Positions 13,140 through 26,739 of a stretch of 64,000 bases of DNA are shown one piece after another; within the stretch, counting starts at the first letter, position 1, and every line of letters begins with the position of its first letter. The position numbers were made by a program, and so were the translations under genes. Under the pieces are notes generated by a model. The model had not been told where the DNA came from and made no database searches. It saw only the letters and a program-made list of their open reading frames with translations. Origin of the DNA: Apostichopus japonicus (lineage: Eukaryota > Echinodermata > Holothuroidea > Aspidochirotida > Stichopodidae); contig NC_092568.1 of assembly GCF_037975245.1 (NCBI RefSeq), positions 16,511,001 to 16,575,000 of the forward strand, in the 5' to 3' direction.

Positions 13140-16100
13140 ATGGCAAAACTGTGTCTCACATGGAACGTTATCTGTATGGTAGTGCTGAGTTGCATTGTTT
13201 CGGTGAAATCGATTTTGGAAATTCAACCGGAACAGATCCACATTTCATCCACAAGTAAGACAGAGCGAGATCATAATATCATGGTCTCCACAGCATACAG
13301 GCCTATTTCTCAATTTTTTGAATAGTGTTGTAAACTTTGCTCATTTCTATCATTTAGTTTGGCGTCCATCATCATCATGGGCGGCGATCCTGGGGGGGGA
13401 AGGGGGATATATCCCCCCCATGAAAATGGACACCATATCCCCCCACCAAATGCCAGGGATAAGAATATTTTCATGCCTACATTTATGCATCATCGTGAAT
13501 GTACGGCTCTTTTTTAGCTTCATTTCTCGCCTACCATAAAGGAAGTGCAATCTTTTCAAATAAACCGTCTTTATAAAGCAAGAATAGTTGACTGTAGGCT
13601 TCATTGGCCCTATAACAACAAAATGTATTATTGCGCCCACGGTATTGATATAGTACATATATGCACCCTCATAGTATTCATATAGGCCCTATAGAAGGCC
13701 TTCACACGTACATGTTCCCTCGAACAGCTGAGAATCTCATGTTGGTAATGCTTAATACACGTTTCACCTGGATGCCCTAGCAATCGGTACCTAGGAATGT
13801 AACTATGTGTAATTGTGTATTGCATGTGTATAGGCCTATAATATTAATGGCCTGCATGAGGCCATTTTCTTCATCGAATAATATAAAAGAGCTCTCGAAC
13901 ATTCTAACGTAGCGTCTGAAACAAGGTTGACAGTGGCAATTTTCCCAAAATAACACCCGAAATTAAAAAAAAAGTATTTTGGATCCTGATTATGAGATAT
14001 TTCGGACATGATATCCCTACTTTAAAGTTGGGTATATGCCGCTTGGAAACCTTGGGAAGTGCCGTTTCCGGCCATCTAGAGGGTTTGTAAATCCCAAAAT
14101 TGTCTTGTACGCTTCGCACCAACCAATGGTGGCGCTACGCTTAGATAGTCAACAAGGTCATATCCCCCCCCCACTCGGAAGTACGGATCACCGCCCATGA
14201 TCATCATCACTCTAGCTTTTGCCCTAGCCATTTACAGGATTGGGAACCCCAACATCCTACATGTCCCCAAAGTTTTGACAGTTAAACTAAAGATCACCAA
14301 CGAGGCAACGAATATTAAAATCTAATTACAGCTAATTGCTTAAGTAATGGCCTTTCCACTTCCAGGTTTTGTCCTTGTCACCCCTTTCCCAGCCCATCTT
14401 ATTAGTACCTTACCAGGACTCTATTCCCCTGTAAGCCTGAGCTTATAATAAGCTATTGTTATGGTAAATGATCTAGATGTATTTGACTTGTACAGGATGT
14501 CTACTTCAACCAAAAAGGTTTTACTTCAGATAGCTATAATGCCTAATTGTAGTTACCTACTTTTCAGTCACAGTAAACTTTTCATGTTTTCTTTCAGATG
14601 ACATTTCAGAGATGACAGTAACATGGAGCACATTTAACAATACAAATACATCTGTGGTGCAATTTGGGCTTCATGGTGATCTTTCTCATTCAGCAATTGG
14701 ATCAGCGACTAAATTTGTTGATGGAGGCCCAGAAAGACATACCCAGTATATACATCGGGTGGTACTAAGTGGATTAAAACCAAACTCTACTTACAGTAAG
14801 TCATGATACATTTGACAGTGCTGTACTTGCTCTTAAAAAAGCTTTTAAGATGCGAGCAGCACATAAACAATATATTCTGTACTGATAATTAGTATCATGT
14901 CAGAATGATCAGGGCTCTAATTTAACGGTCGTCAGATTGTCTGACATAATAGACGTAACAGAGTACAGACGCTTGCTTTCTGCCCCACGGCCGCACGCAC
15001 GTATGACAAGCTAGCTAGAGTATAATGTGTATGCAGTAATATACTGTGCATGTAGGCAAACCACATGCTCATTTTTGTTGCTGCAATGTATATGCTGTAA
15101 ACCCTGAGCTTACCCTGTCTCTGGAAATGATCGAAAAACGATTATGGAAATCATTTTTCACTACCAGAGAATTCCTGCAACCCAACATGATTAATCATGA
15201 ACAGTGCCATACCTGTACACCACATAAAATGTCTATAACTCCACTACAGTTCTATTCAAGACTTACCTAAAAGTCCTAAAACGAATGGCTCTCGCGCAAA
15301 GCATGCCGTTTTAAAAATCTAAATGCTTTAAATTTGTACACCCAAAAAATCCTTCGGACATCCAAATATGAAGGCAAGGTTTTCCGAAGGACAACCTTAA
15401 AATTTTCTTAAAAATCAGCCCTGAAGATGATGTCATGTAGGTTCTCAAATTACTCTGGGAGCTGATAGGCAAACGATTTTCTTATTTGGTGTTGTGTTTA
15501 CATGTATTGCCAGGTGCATGGATGAACATGGATGAACACAGATGGTGTTGGACATACATTGATGCTTAACATTCTCTAAACATTTGTTCACCTTTCCTGT
15601 TCACAGCTTATCACTGTGGGAGCCCAAGGGGATGGAGTCCATTATTCACCTTCAGGACTTTCCCTGAGGGTACCAAATGGAGTCCTCATTTAGTTGTGTA
15701 TGGTGATATGGGTAACGAGAATCCTCAATCACTCGGCAGACTTCAGGAAGAAATCCAAGAAGGAATGTATAATGCTGTATTGCATGTAGGTAAGACTATG
15801 TAAGAGTGTATATAGATCTGGTACATCTATAATGACGTTTTATTTTAGCAAGAGATAAAAAAAAAACGATGTATCGAGCAAAAAGTTATAGTATTGATGG
15901 TGTCACTGATTGAATTTAGTGACTAGGAGGTGTACAGTTCCAGCTGTACCACTTTTGTTTCATTTCAATTCATCAACCAGAGTGACCATGATAATTAATG
16001 TAAGTAAAGAACTTATCGATTACCATCTTGAATAATTTATCAAGTATATATTCCTCACTGCATGATACATGGAAGTATTTGTATCTACAAATTTGGCATG

Positions 16101-19100
16101 CAGATATGTACAGATAGGGTTATAGAGGGATCAAAAAAACAGAATACACCACATTACAACAGGCTGTAAGTATGCATGTAAATTTTCTTATTTATTTTCA
16201 GGTGATTTTGCTTATGATTTTGATTTTGACAACGCCAAAGTTGGAGACAGTTTTATGAACCAAATTGAATCTGTTGCGGCCTACCTCCCTTACATGACAT
16301 GTCCAGGAAATCATGAAGAAGCATAGTAAGTTGACTAGTAATGTTAAGCAGCATTTAGACTTGTTGACTTGCATTGAACCTTATCATGAGTATGATTTAA
16401 ATTGTATGCCATTTGGGTGCAGTTGTGCTGGTTTTACCATGTTTAGTGATTTATTCTCCTGTATAAGCCACCATTTCGTTCTGTCTACATACTGCTCAAT
16501 AAGTGTTCCTCAGTTCCTCCAAAACATGCCAGAAAGTCCAAATATGGGTCACCCTTGTTACCACTTTTCTAACCAGTATGAAAGAGAATGGACTTCGACA
16601 CTGACATTTACCTTGTCTGAGCCTTTAGTATGTCAATGTGTTCTAATTTATGAAGAAATGAAATTATCTCATATAAACGGCTTCGTGCCTCAAGCCATAC
16701 TTATCATTTGTTTTAACTTACATGTGTCAACAATCATCACCACTATCAACTCAAGGTATAGGTATATATGTGTTGAACAGAACATTACTTCGATCTGTAC
16801 TGTACTATTCAGTTATCATATCTAAAGCTGAAACTTTGAGCAATAACATTGTACACTGGAAAAGATGGGTTTTAAGTGGCAAAAGATCTCATTTTCAGAC
16901 GTCATGAATCAGGAAGAAACCAGCTCATATCAGACTTAAGTGGCTCCATGGTTACAACGATACAGTTTGTAATGTTTTGCCAAGGCAAATGGCGGAAAAG
17001 TTTGTAATAATTTAGTGTTATATTTCGCCCAGTCATGTTTAGAATGGTAGCTATCATATATCAAAGAGAGAGAGAAAAGGTTGTAACAAACTGCTCATTT
17101 ATTACCTAAAAATATACAAAACAGGTATTGTTTTCCATTAAATACTGTAGGCTCAGTGAAAGTACTACAACACTTCGCTATAAACAGATAAATTGTTCTC
17201 TGCATGTGACCTTAAATCAGGTCAGGTTAACCACTAAACCTTTCGCAAAAGCTTAATTATATAAAACTAACAAAAGCCAACCAGCATTGTTGAGTCTCTT
17301 GTCACCTGTACAGATGGTGGTAACAATCTGCAAATTGATTGAAAGTCTCTGACAGTTCTTCTAAGATAGCTATTGGGAGACAAGATTAAGATATATTTGG
17401 ATTTTAAATGCATCCTGTACCAGTAAATTACAACAAGGTTAACATCAAAGTAAGTGGGTATACAACTATTGAAGGAGGAATTAAATTTTAATGTTTCATC
17501 AGATCATTTTCACCATTGCACAAAAGATAATGTTACTGTCATGTAAGGCCACAGACAGTCTCTTAGTCAATATTGCTGTGGTACTGCCAAACTACAAATT
17601 GATCGTAAGTCACTGATCATGCTTCTCAGAGGACTTAAAAAAGTAAGATAAAGTTGATTGGAATAAAATGCATTTTGTCGTATTGAGTGCAAGACACTTG
17701 TTATTAGTACTTCCAAACTACAAATTGATTGACAGTCATAAGTGCATCTCAGATATAGCTTGTGCAGTTTAAAGATACGTTAGATACATTAGGAATACAA
17801 AACTACAAAGTACATTAGAGTTTGGACAGATACTAAGATGACACACTGATTGATATGATTATATAGAATTGTATTATCATGGAAAAGGCAGTTAAATTCT
17901 TTTGAAATATTGCTAGTCATTTGCATTTGAAAATGTCACCCCTTTTGCCATATACAAACATTCACACATACAGAGAGGGAAAGAAAAAATAACAATGTTT
18001 TTGTTCCTTCAGCAATTTTTCTAACTACAAAAATAGGTTCACTATGCCAAAGTATGAAGAAACAGAGAACTTATGGTACAGGTATGTAATATTTATTGCT
18101 GTTATTTCATTTGGATGTTTAAGGTACCAAACACTCATTAGCCTATATTGTAACCATTGCAAGAAAATAATTCTTACTTGATTAACAAGTACAGTAATTA
18201 CTAATGTTTTACAAATGAGAAATTAATGTTGTGTTTGTGTATTGTCTAGAGGTGTAACACAATAGGAGAGGGGATATATCCAGAGATAAAAAAGAGTAAG
18301 CCCAGTCTCTGTTTAGCTATATTAAAAGTTAAATCTTGCAATACCCACATCAAGTGACTAAATGGAACTTGTGTAGGGCATAAAAAATGTCTACTGACAG
18401 GAACTATACGAATAGATTTACCGAACCGTGCAACTGTAGAAAAGAAACGTGTAACCATTTGGTAGTCCCTACCACTAACTATCTTTGCTGACACAAATGA
18501 TACTGTTGTTGCTGTGACTAAATTAATGACTAGCTAGAGAAGGATGGGGGAATACCAGAATGCCATTGCACTGGTTTATTGTTTGATGTCAAAACTAAAA
18601 TAAAACCCCAGTTAACTCCTGCTGTGATCCATACCCTGTTTCATTTAAAGTGCATTTTCTCCAAGTAACAGACATAACTTACATTAATGTGAACAATTGT
18701 TGAGTAATTGTCATGACATATATCCTCGCTATGTTGCAGTTGGAATGTTGGACCGGCTCACATCATTTCCCTGTCTACCGAGGTTTATTTCTTCCTATTT
18801 TACGGTCTTCAACAGAAGAAAAACCAAATGGACTGGTTGATTGCAGATCTTAAGGTAAAAATAGTGTAGTTGGTTGCTACTGACAATGATATTTTAATGT
18901 AATTTGGGATGTCATAATAATTATAGAGGGAAAGTGAAAGTATCCTAAGCAATGATGGGCAGATTTTGTGCTTGCATTTATTGTGAAAGAACCAAGCAAG
19001 ATTTCAGACTTGTGAGACCCAACAGTCTATGGTGTGACGCAAAAGGTTCCTGTGGGTCAATTGAACCCTCCCCCCTCCCCATCCTCCACAGCCTCTGCCA

Positions 19101-22100
19101 TTGATCAAACATTATGATTTAACTGCAGTTCAAAAACATCATTTTCCTCATCACAGCTTTTATTTGTAAACATATTCATGGTCAGATTGACTCATCTTTT
19201 GGTTTGTGTGTTACTGAAAACCATTCTTTACCTTTGAAAGGGAGTGTTAGTGTTTCTCAGGCACTTGATGTGTCTAGTAAATAAACATCAACCTTACATC
19301 AAACGGTAAAACAAGCTAATACCAGTCATATGTATTGCCAACTATGAATACTCTACCACAGAGATGTACACATGCAGAAGGAGAAAACACAACAGGCACT
19401 AGTAATCTGTGGAAGTTACCGTTGAGACATTGCAGTACGATGTTTACTTTCATTGGCCTATCTTGCTATCTCTATATCAGAGCATAACGTAAGATAAATT
19501 GTAAGACACATGTACCGTAGTAACTCAAATTGATTTTGCTAATCTTGGTATAGCTACGTGGAATGTTATAGAGGTATTTAACATAAATTACTGTGTCCTC
19601 TAGGAAGCCAATTCTCCCGAGGCTAGAAAGCAGAGGCCCTGGATTATAACCATTGGCCACAGACCACCATACTGCTCCGACGTTGTAACCAGACCATGTA
19701 ATTTAGTCTATGCAGAAACGGTTAGTGAATGATTGTAACATGAGTTTGTGCTCCTGTAGTGAACATTTATCATGTATGATAATGTAGTATTTACTGTTTG
19801 AATACTTCAGCCTTCATGAAGAATTAATAATAAGCATCGTACATGCAAATGATATCTATTCATAACATTCAAAGAAACTTTCGTTTTCAAAATTCGGTTC
19901 AAGATTATCTGTACTTTCCATAAATTTTAAACTGCTTGACTCACAAAAATAAGCCAAATCTACTTTCCTGCAATTTGTATAAACCCTCCAAATAATTGAT
20001 CATAGTCAAACTTGGTCAAAATAAACAATTGAATATCTCAGTGAATGAAGTTTCCTTTCTGAAATTTAAGAGAGGTTTAAAACTGAACATAGGTGACCAT
20101 TTTGTGTCTTTCTAGCATATATCTGGATATTGAATCAATCTAAGGAGCACACAACAATTATGCCTGTCAGCCACCATCATCAGTAATCGTTGTATCAGTG
20201 GTTGTAGAACAATAAAACATATTAGAGCTTGCCTTAATTTAACTAATGGTGTAAAATGAATAGTTAACTTGCAGTGGAGTCGGATTTGAGTTAATTATAA
20301 TTTTTTCACATATTTTCTGTCTAGGTCAGAAGTGCATTAGAAGATACCTTATACAAATATGGTAGGTTAGCTTGTTTTCCTTTTTGCCAATTTTAAACTA
20401 GTCTTGCATAAACACCTAAGGTTCCGGTTGACAAAGTGCCATAATGAATTCTCCATATGAGGTAAATCTTATATGGATTTTCTTCCCTCCACACAGGTGC
20501 ATAGTTGGTCTTCTTTCTTAGGGGGGGGCTGAATGCTTTTCTTGGGAAGAGGGGGGGGGGAAGGCAAAACCTATTTTCTAAAAAAATCAATTCTGACATT
20601 TTCATTGGAAACAAATATTCCACCCCCTCCTCGATAGCTATGGCATCGCCCTCATTAGTTCAGATTACATGCATTAGTTCAGAATAATTAACAGCTAACC
20701 AACTCATGGTTTTCACTGGTCATATATCTATATTTACTATCGTAAGAAATATTCTACTGACGAGAGAAAAAAATCTGGATGAAAGGTACTTAATTATGTC
20801 ATTTGTTTTGTTACACAAGGTACCTTGTGGTAGTCAAGAAAGCTGGTTTGGTTTGATCATACTCTGTATTTTTTTTTCTTTCTCAGGTGTTGATCTTTCT
20901 TTTTGGGGTCATGAACATAACTATGAAAGATTTTGGCCTATCTACAATTACAAAGTGAGTATTAAACTGCATTGTCTTCATTTGTTCAATTGACTTTGCT
21001 TTTACCTATGATTTATGTAACCCACACATTTATCAATATCTGTTGTGATTTCAGAATGTATATTTTACAAGGTCTCACTTTTGGGATAATTTTTAGTTGC
21101 AGTGTTAATGCATATATGCAAGTAGTCTGGCCCAGGTTGACCCCTTGCTGGCCCAGGTTGACCCTGTAGGCATCTGGCCCAGGTTGACCCTGTAGACATC
21201 TAAATTTTTCTTATCACAAAGTACACACACGTACTAACTTGATATAGGACTTTTTAATGCAGAATGCAGTATAAAGCTATGAATTTGTTGTTTTTTTACG
21301 CTGCATTGTGTTGGAAATTCCCTACCCCATCTTTCTTCCATAAGCCATGCACACTATGCAAAGCTTGACAGTATATAGTTACCACATTTCACATCCCTAT
21401 CTTGTTTAGTTAAGGAATTATAGCAGGGTAGGATATCCTAAACTTCCTGTGACATTTAATCTTTGATTGGATTGAGGTATTAAACATGATACTTCCCTAC
21501 ACATGGGAATATTTCATATATTATTCCATTTCATATTAGCTATAATACATTTAGCAAGAGTTTTTTTCTAATAGCCTAACGGAAACCTCAGGTAATTAAG
21601 AGAAATAATATACACTTCTAATCTTCATTGTTTACCTCTCGTGCTTGTGACATTTAATCTATGATTGGATTGTGGTATTAAACATGATATTTCCCTACAA
21701 ATAGGAAGTTTCATATATTATTCCATTTCACACTAGCTATAAAACATTTAGTGAGAATATTTTTCTAATAGCATTACGGAAACCTCAGGTAATTTAGAGA
21801 AAAAAATATACACTTCTAACCACCATTGTTTTACCTCTCGTGCTCTTGTTAAGGTCCACAACGGCAGTTTATCAGAGCCGTACACCAACCCCACATCTCC
21901 CGTCCATATCATCACAGGATCAGCAGTAAGTCTTTTCATTGTACTTTTTCTAGGGATCATTCGACAAGAAACAATGGCCTTTCAAATTGAAAAATAATGT
22001 TGATATGCTTGTTTTGAAATGCTGATGTTTTAGAAACTCTTTGTGCATCGAGTTCACCAATACAGAATTCCTGCAAATTTACCAAACAAAATGTAACTTA

Positions 22101-23836
22101 TCTAGTTTGTCCATATCATATTGTTCTGTATAAACACTCTGAAATTCTGTATGAGAAGAAGCAACCCAATTAAAACTTAACACTGCAGTGGTATTGTTTG
22201 CAACTCTTTGTAAGTTTTGTTTCCCCTGTTGATTTAATATTGTTTGTTCTAATAGATAGTATTTGATAGTGTGTTTGTCCCACAGCCTTTAATTATCACA
22301 TCTTGGTGGGTGACTGATTTAGATTTTTTTGTGTGTAGTTTTCATCACTGTTGTTGCATTCATTTCCATGCAGGGTTGTAGTGAGGAACACAGTCAGTTT
22401 GGACCCATGAGGTACTTTGATGCCTTTAGATCCAGTGACTATGGCTATACTAGACTACAAATCATCAACGATACACACATTAACATGCAGCAGGTCTCAG
22501 ACGATCAGGTTTGTGATTTATTTGTGTGCTACTACTCAATTTAAAGGGACCTCTCTTGCCAACTTTATACAAACAATATGCAATGTATATCAACTTGGCT
22601 TGAACAAATACATTCACCAACTCACAATTTGTGAGTAGAAGTTTGGCTTTTGTGACTGAACACGAAGTATGCTTAAATTGAGGATTGCACAGGAATGTCA
22701 TTTGCCAAGGTTCTATAAGCAGTGCCATGTACATGCCTATAGCCTATGTTAGAAGTATATAGTGTTGGATTTGTTTACTACTTCGAAGTAAGTACAAGGA
22801 CCTAAAAAATGATACCTTGAAAAAAAATCATACCTTGTGGAAAGTACAAATGTTCATATTCACACTCGCAGAATAGCTAGTAGTTATAATATTTGTTGTC
22901 AGACTTAGTGATGTACATATATACACTTTAACTTGCTAGTTTATACTCACCTCCCTCACTCTTATAAGAGGCGGTACTATGAATCCGTATGACAGTAACT
23001 TTAGGGGTGACACAATGTGACATTTATTTACATTATCTGGATGTTAGCCTCCTTGTGAAAAGTAGTTTGACTGTACTTGTAAAGTACATGGAATGGACTA
23101 TCCTTAGTTACGATGCTAGCTTGGGAAGGGAAACATTGTAATGTTTTCTTGGTGTTAACACTTTTAAAGAATGTAATACTGGTACTATGTGCCTTGCAAA
23201 TAGTAGTGACTAATATTACAGCTACTACAGATAGATATGTAGTTGAGGAGGTCTTAATTTGCTTTTAAATATATTTTCCTCTTTAATAGTTAATTAAATC
23301 TGAGCAGATTCATTGGACATTGCTGTAAGATTCAAATCTATTTACATCAAGTAGCACAAATTATCTGGCCTTTTTATTGGGTGGGGATGGCAAAGAGGGG
23401 AGGGGAATGGATGTTGTGGTTTTCAAAGATTTTTTTTAAATTTGGTTTTGAACTTAAAAGGGGACTGTTTAGCTAAACGTTTAAGTACTGTTACACCTTC
23501 TGAGGTTCAGGAGTTGCATCTGGAAGGAAAAATTGCTCACCCAACCAACTGCCATTGTGTGAAAATGCACATGTTAACACGAATAATTTGTTTACAAGCG
23601 AATAAGAAAGTATTCCGTATTGTAGGTAATGGTAAAGTGTTAATTGCTAATGGAAAAGTCCTTCGGTAAAATAATAAAAAAGGAAATGATAGTAGTTGAG
23701 GATTACTTACAATTGCCTTGGACTCAATTTGACTTTTCTATTCTTCGACTTTCACTTCTCACTCCTCTCACAGGACGGGAAAATCATAGACGAGATGACA
23801 CTGATCAAGACCCAGCACGGAATGAGATGGAGTTGA
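13140..23836 (+). CDS. ACP7: Purple acid phosphatase, ACP7 type, copy 2 (complete)
   Basis: Complete gene, 431 aa, close to the ~438 aa of vertebrate ACP7. Coding exons: 13140-13254, 14598-14795, 15607-15789, 16202-16325, 18013-18081, 18740-18854, 19604-19720, 20325-20361, 20887-20954, 21854-21925, 22374-22508, 23774-23836 (TGA). All have AG/GT borders and phases join without breaks. Residues 1-24 form a hydrophobic signal peptide (MAKLC...VSVKS). An N-terminal fibronectin-like part follows (QPEQIHIS, MTVTW). All metal-ligand motifs are present: GDMG (~137-140), GDFAY (~166-170), GNHE (~201-204), GHRP (~286-289) and GHEH (~327-330). N-glycosylation sequons include NNT and NST. The start is the only ATG giving a signal peptide joined in phase to exon 2. 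It is a tandem duplicate of the upstream copy, same strand, 4 kb apart. Intron 1 carries an 824 bp hAT MITE. Confidence 0.95.
13376..14199. mobile_element. hAT-type MITE in intron 1 of ACP7 copy 2
   Basis: 824 bp element with terminal inverted repeats CATGGGCGGCGATCC and GGATCACCGCCCATG (one mismatch). It is flanked on both sides by the 8 bp direct repeat ATCATCAT (13368-13375 and 14200-14207). An 8 bp target duplication is the hAT hallmark. It encodes no transposase. Its left arm has G-run/C-run inverted blocks, and its right arm holds the core GTACGCTTCGCACCAAC (from 14107) shared with other MITEs in this window. Confidence 0.88.
21127..21202. repeat. Short tandem repeat of CTGGCCCAGGTTGACCC
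   Basis: Three near-identical units containing GGCCCAGGTTGACCC in intron 9 of ACP7 copy 2, with units 2 and 3 extended by TGTAG(G/A)CATCT. Confidence 0.85.
21448..21844. repeat. 198 bp tandem duplication in intron 10 of ACP7 copy 2
   Basis: Two adjacent units (21448-21645 and 21646-21844) both begin TGTGACATTTAATCT and end ACCTCTCGTGCT, with scattered substitutions. The second unit ends about 10 bp before the exon 10 acceptor, so that exon's pyrimidine tract is partly made of the repeat. Confidence 0.9.
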
Positions 23837-24945
23837 TATTTCAACATTTTAATTGCCAAAGAGTCTTTCCAAAGAGTCTTTCCTTTGCATAGGAAATCTG
23901 TGCATATTTTACACTGTTTGTCCATTCGTTTATACTATAAGATAATAACTGGTTACTCCATTTGTTTACATAAGATGCTATTAATTGGTTGTTATAAAGT
24001 TAATGACTGTACTTTTCCGATATGCAGGAAGTAGTCAATCTTATTGCTTGTTTGTTTCTATTTTTTTTATTGGATACATTGCTAGTATTAAATATCAAAA
24101 CATGAAATAATCCAATTAAAAAGGTTCCTTCCTCTTTTCTAATAATAGCTGCAAAGATGGTTCATTATTAGTGATTGGTTTGCTTGAATTAAAAAAAAAT
24201 GGTGCTAATAACAACTTCATGGCAAATTAGCACTTTATTATATATATTGTTTTTATTTCAAATCGATCATATAAGTTTCTATATTTAATGTTTTTTTCAA
24301 ACAAATGTGAAAAGATTATTGTTCTGTGCTGTTGTGTTTTTTTAATTATTTGAAATCTTGAACCCACATTCATGTATTTAATTTATGGTAATTATTAACA
24401 CATTTTGCATAAAATTGAAAGAGTTATATACTGTATATCTTGACTGAATGACACATGTTGCACACTGTGTGAAGTCAAGACTATCAAAATGGTTTCTACT
24501 TTGTACTCTAAGAATAATTTTCATATGTATTAATCTTGATATTTCATATTATAATTGTATATTTTTATGCCAGCAATGTGTTAAACCAGTTATTAGTATA
24601 ATAACTGTGGTTAAACTCAAGTTTGGCAAAGGTAATAATTAACTTCTTTGAGCTTTTTATTGCAGTTGAGCTGTATCTGGTCTGTATAAACCATGTTTAC
24701 TAATGTGTTATAATATATTGTCAATGTTATAGTATGCCCTTTTATCTGTATTTTCATATGTGTATGTAAATATTTACATGGTACGTTTGGTACGTTGGAT
24801 TGGCATCTACATGGCCCAGAGTGCTCTATGTCCGGTGGATAGAGTAAAGTATAGGTGAGAATGAGTTGAGACCAGTGAAACACTAGTAGTTGTTACTCAG
24901 AGTTTCACGCGTTGAGCAATCATCAGACAACTATATATAGAAATA

Positions 24946-25083
24946 GAGGGCATATCCCTCCCCTCACCCCTCCCAACCTCCAGTTTTGTGAAAATATATG
25001 ATAAAAGCAACTTCCCAATTATAAGAAGTGCCATTTAAGTATGTATGTAGGAAAGTATCATTTATTCTTGCATGTTTGGGCCT
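24946..25083. repeat. Dispersed repeat, copy 1
   Basis: Contains GAGGGCAT.TCC, CCAACCTCCAGTTTTGTGAA, AAGAAGTGCCATTTA and CTTGCATGTTTG in the same order as 39902-40042. No coding or terminal signals were found. Confidence 0.8.
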
Positions 25084-25329
25084 TGTTAATTTGCAGATAA
25101 ACAAAGAAGAAATATGTGTCATTGCCATTTGCGACAAGTCGGAAGTTTATATGGGTGTTGAAAGTACATGCGCTTCATCACAATCCCTGTGGTATCTTTG
25201 TGAGGCTCATGTTTTTCGAAAATATAGAAAACCCCGTACAGTTCTTTGAAAGAGTTTTGTACCACAGAATTAAGTGCTGATACATTAAATACCGCCGTAC
25301 GTCAGAGCATTTTGTCAGTAAACTACACC

Positions 25330-25487
25330 AACAAAATGTGACAAATGTCAATAGGCAGATGAGAGTGCAATAAAAAAGTCAATAATCGCGAATAATTAAA
25401 AAGTGCTAAAAAGGGCGCCAGCAGTCCATTTGAGTCCGTCGTGGGGGGGGGCATCCGCCCCCTGAATGTTTGGACGCTCCGCCACTG
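25330..25487 (-). mobile_element. Truncated CAGTGGCGGAGC-family MITE
   Basis: Reverse complement of the left arm of the elements at 26909, 49642 and 51678. It carries the terminus GCTCCGCCACTG at 25476-25487, the GGCGCCAGCAGTCCAT block and the CAACAAAATGTGACAAATGT block. The other arm is missing, so it is a 5' fragment. Confidence 0.85.
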
Positions 25488-25981
25488 TTGGCCGGTAGTT
25501 CTCAGCGATAGTGTTGTCTCCTTTCTTGAAAATTTGGTTTTTAGGCGGTTTTAAGAGCATCAGGGTACGTCCCAGAAGTGAATACCCGATTGAAAATGTA
25601 ACAGGGTATCGAGGCAATGACGCGAGCAATGATGTGAGAAACGTGTATGATGTCAGCATTTTTTACCTTTTAAAATCTTCTTTGGCATTCAAGTACTTGG
25701 GAACCACCTTTCTATAAGGGTATAGTATTGCTCACTAGCTTGTTTGATCAGTTAATGCGCACTGGTTACAAGATGCTGATTGGCTGTTTGTATTAGTATT
25801 TATTTGTATGTTAGGGATTATGGATATTTAAAAAAAAAAGTGACAAAGGCAAAGTTTGCCCGAACAGTCGAACACACAGATTCAGTAGTAAACATTGTGT
25901 GTTGTAGTCTTGTAGAGCAGGAATTATATTATTCGATGGTCGTTAATATGCGTTTTCAGTACTGTGCGACTACTGTAGACT

Positions 25982-26232
25982 TCTCGGCCTATGCGCTATG
26001 TCACGTCAGGTTTTTCAGCAACTATAGCCTACTGCCGGTCCGCGTTCGAAGGGTCGTTCATGAGTGGTCATAATGGAGATTCGAGACCATTCAGACCAAT
26101 GATATATTTTTGGCACATCTAATTTTTTTTCGACACCCAAAATCCCAATGGGCGGTCACTGGGGGGACAAGCTTTCATGGGGGCTGTCGCCCCCCGCCCC
26201 CCCCCCCCCCCCCCCGTAGCTACGTCACTGGT
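25982..26232. mobile_element. Middle and right part of a CAGTGACGTAGC-ended element
   Basis: 25982-26117 repeats at 52572-52710 (blocks TCTCGGCCTATGCGCTATGT and CTGCCGGTCCGCG). It is followed by a C-rich tract and the end GTAGCTACGTCACTGG. The reverse of that end, CAGTGACGTAGC, occurs at 52255 before the other copy. The two places therefore look like complementary parts of one element family. Confidence 0.6.
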
Positions 26233-26739
26233 ATTTATAAGCTGAAAATCCAAGTTTTGGCAACTATTTTCCCACATATCAATGAATGTATGTAAGGAAT
26301 ACATAAATCTGCCTGTAGTCACATGGGCATGAAATGTTGAAGATAGCTAACTGGAATTCTATTGTGAATTGAATAATTGATGGGTTGAAATTAATTTTGA
26401 TATACTGTAGACTACTAAAACAAAACGTGTTATTAGTCCATGTTGTATTTGCATATCACTTTAATTTTTGAGAACTAACCCTCTGACCCATCTAGGGCTC
26501 ATCAATAAAAGTGTTGGCCTACTTTAGTCTTTACAGACAGACCATTTGGTCACTTTTCTCCCTTTGTATCCTCACAGAGGTGTTAAAGACTGGTAACATT
26601 TTACTAAATATACACACCTGAAAGCAAACAGACTTTGTGATTCCTTGCTAAATTTTGTATGAGACCATTAATGAAGTACATACATAATTTAACTTTTTTT
26701 AACAAGATTTTTATACTTTAACCTATGTAAACCGCAAAT

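Noticed and set aside
16313-16825. 170-codon open frame overlapping the end of ACP7 exon 4
   Set aside because: It begins at the last codons of exon 4 in another frame and runs through intron 4. No family motif, and the spliced ACP7 model uses GT at 16326.
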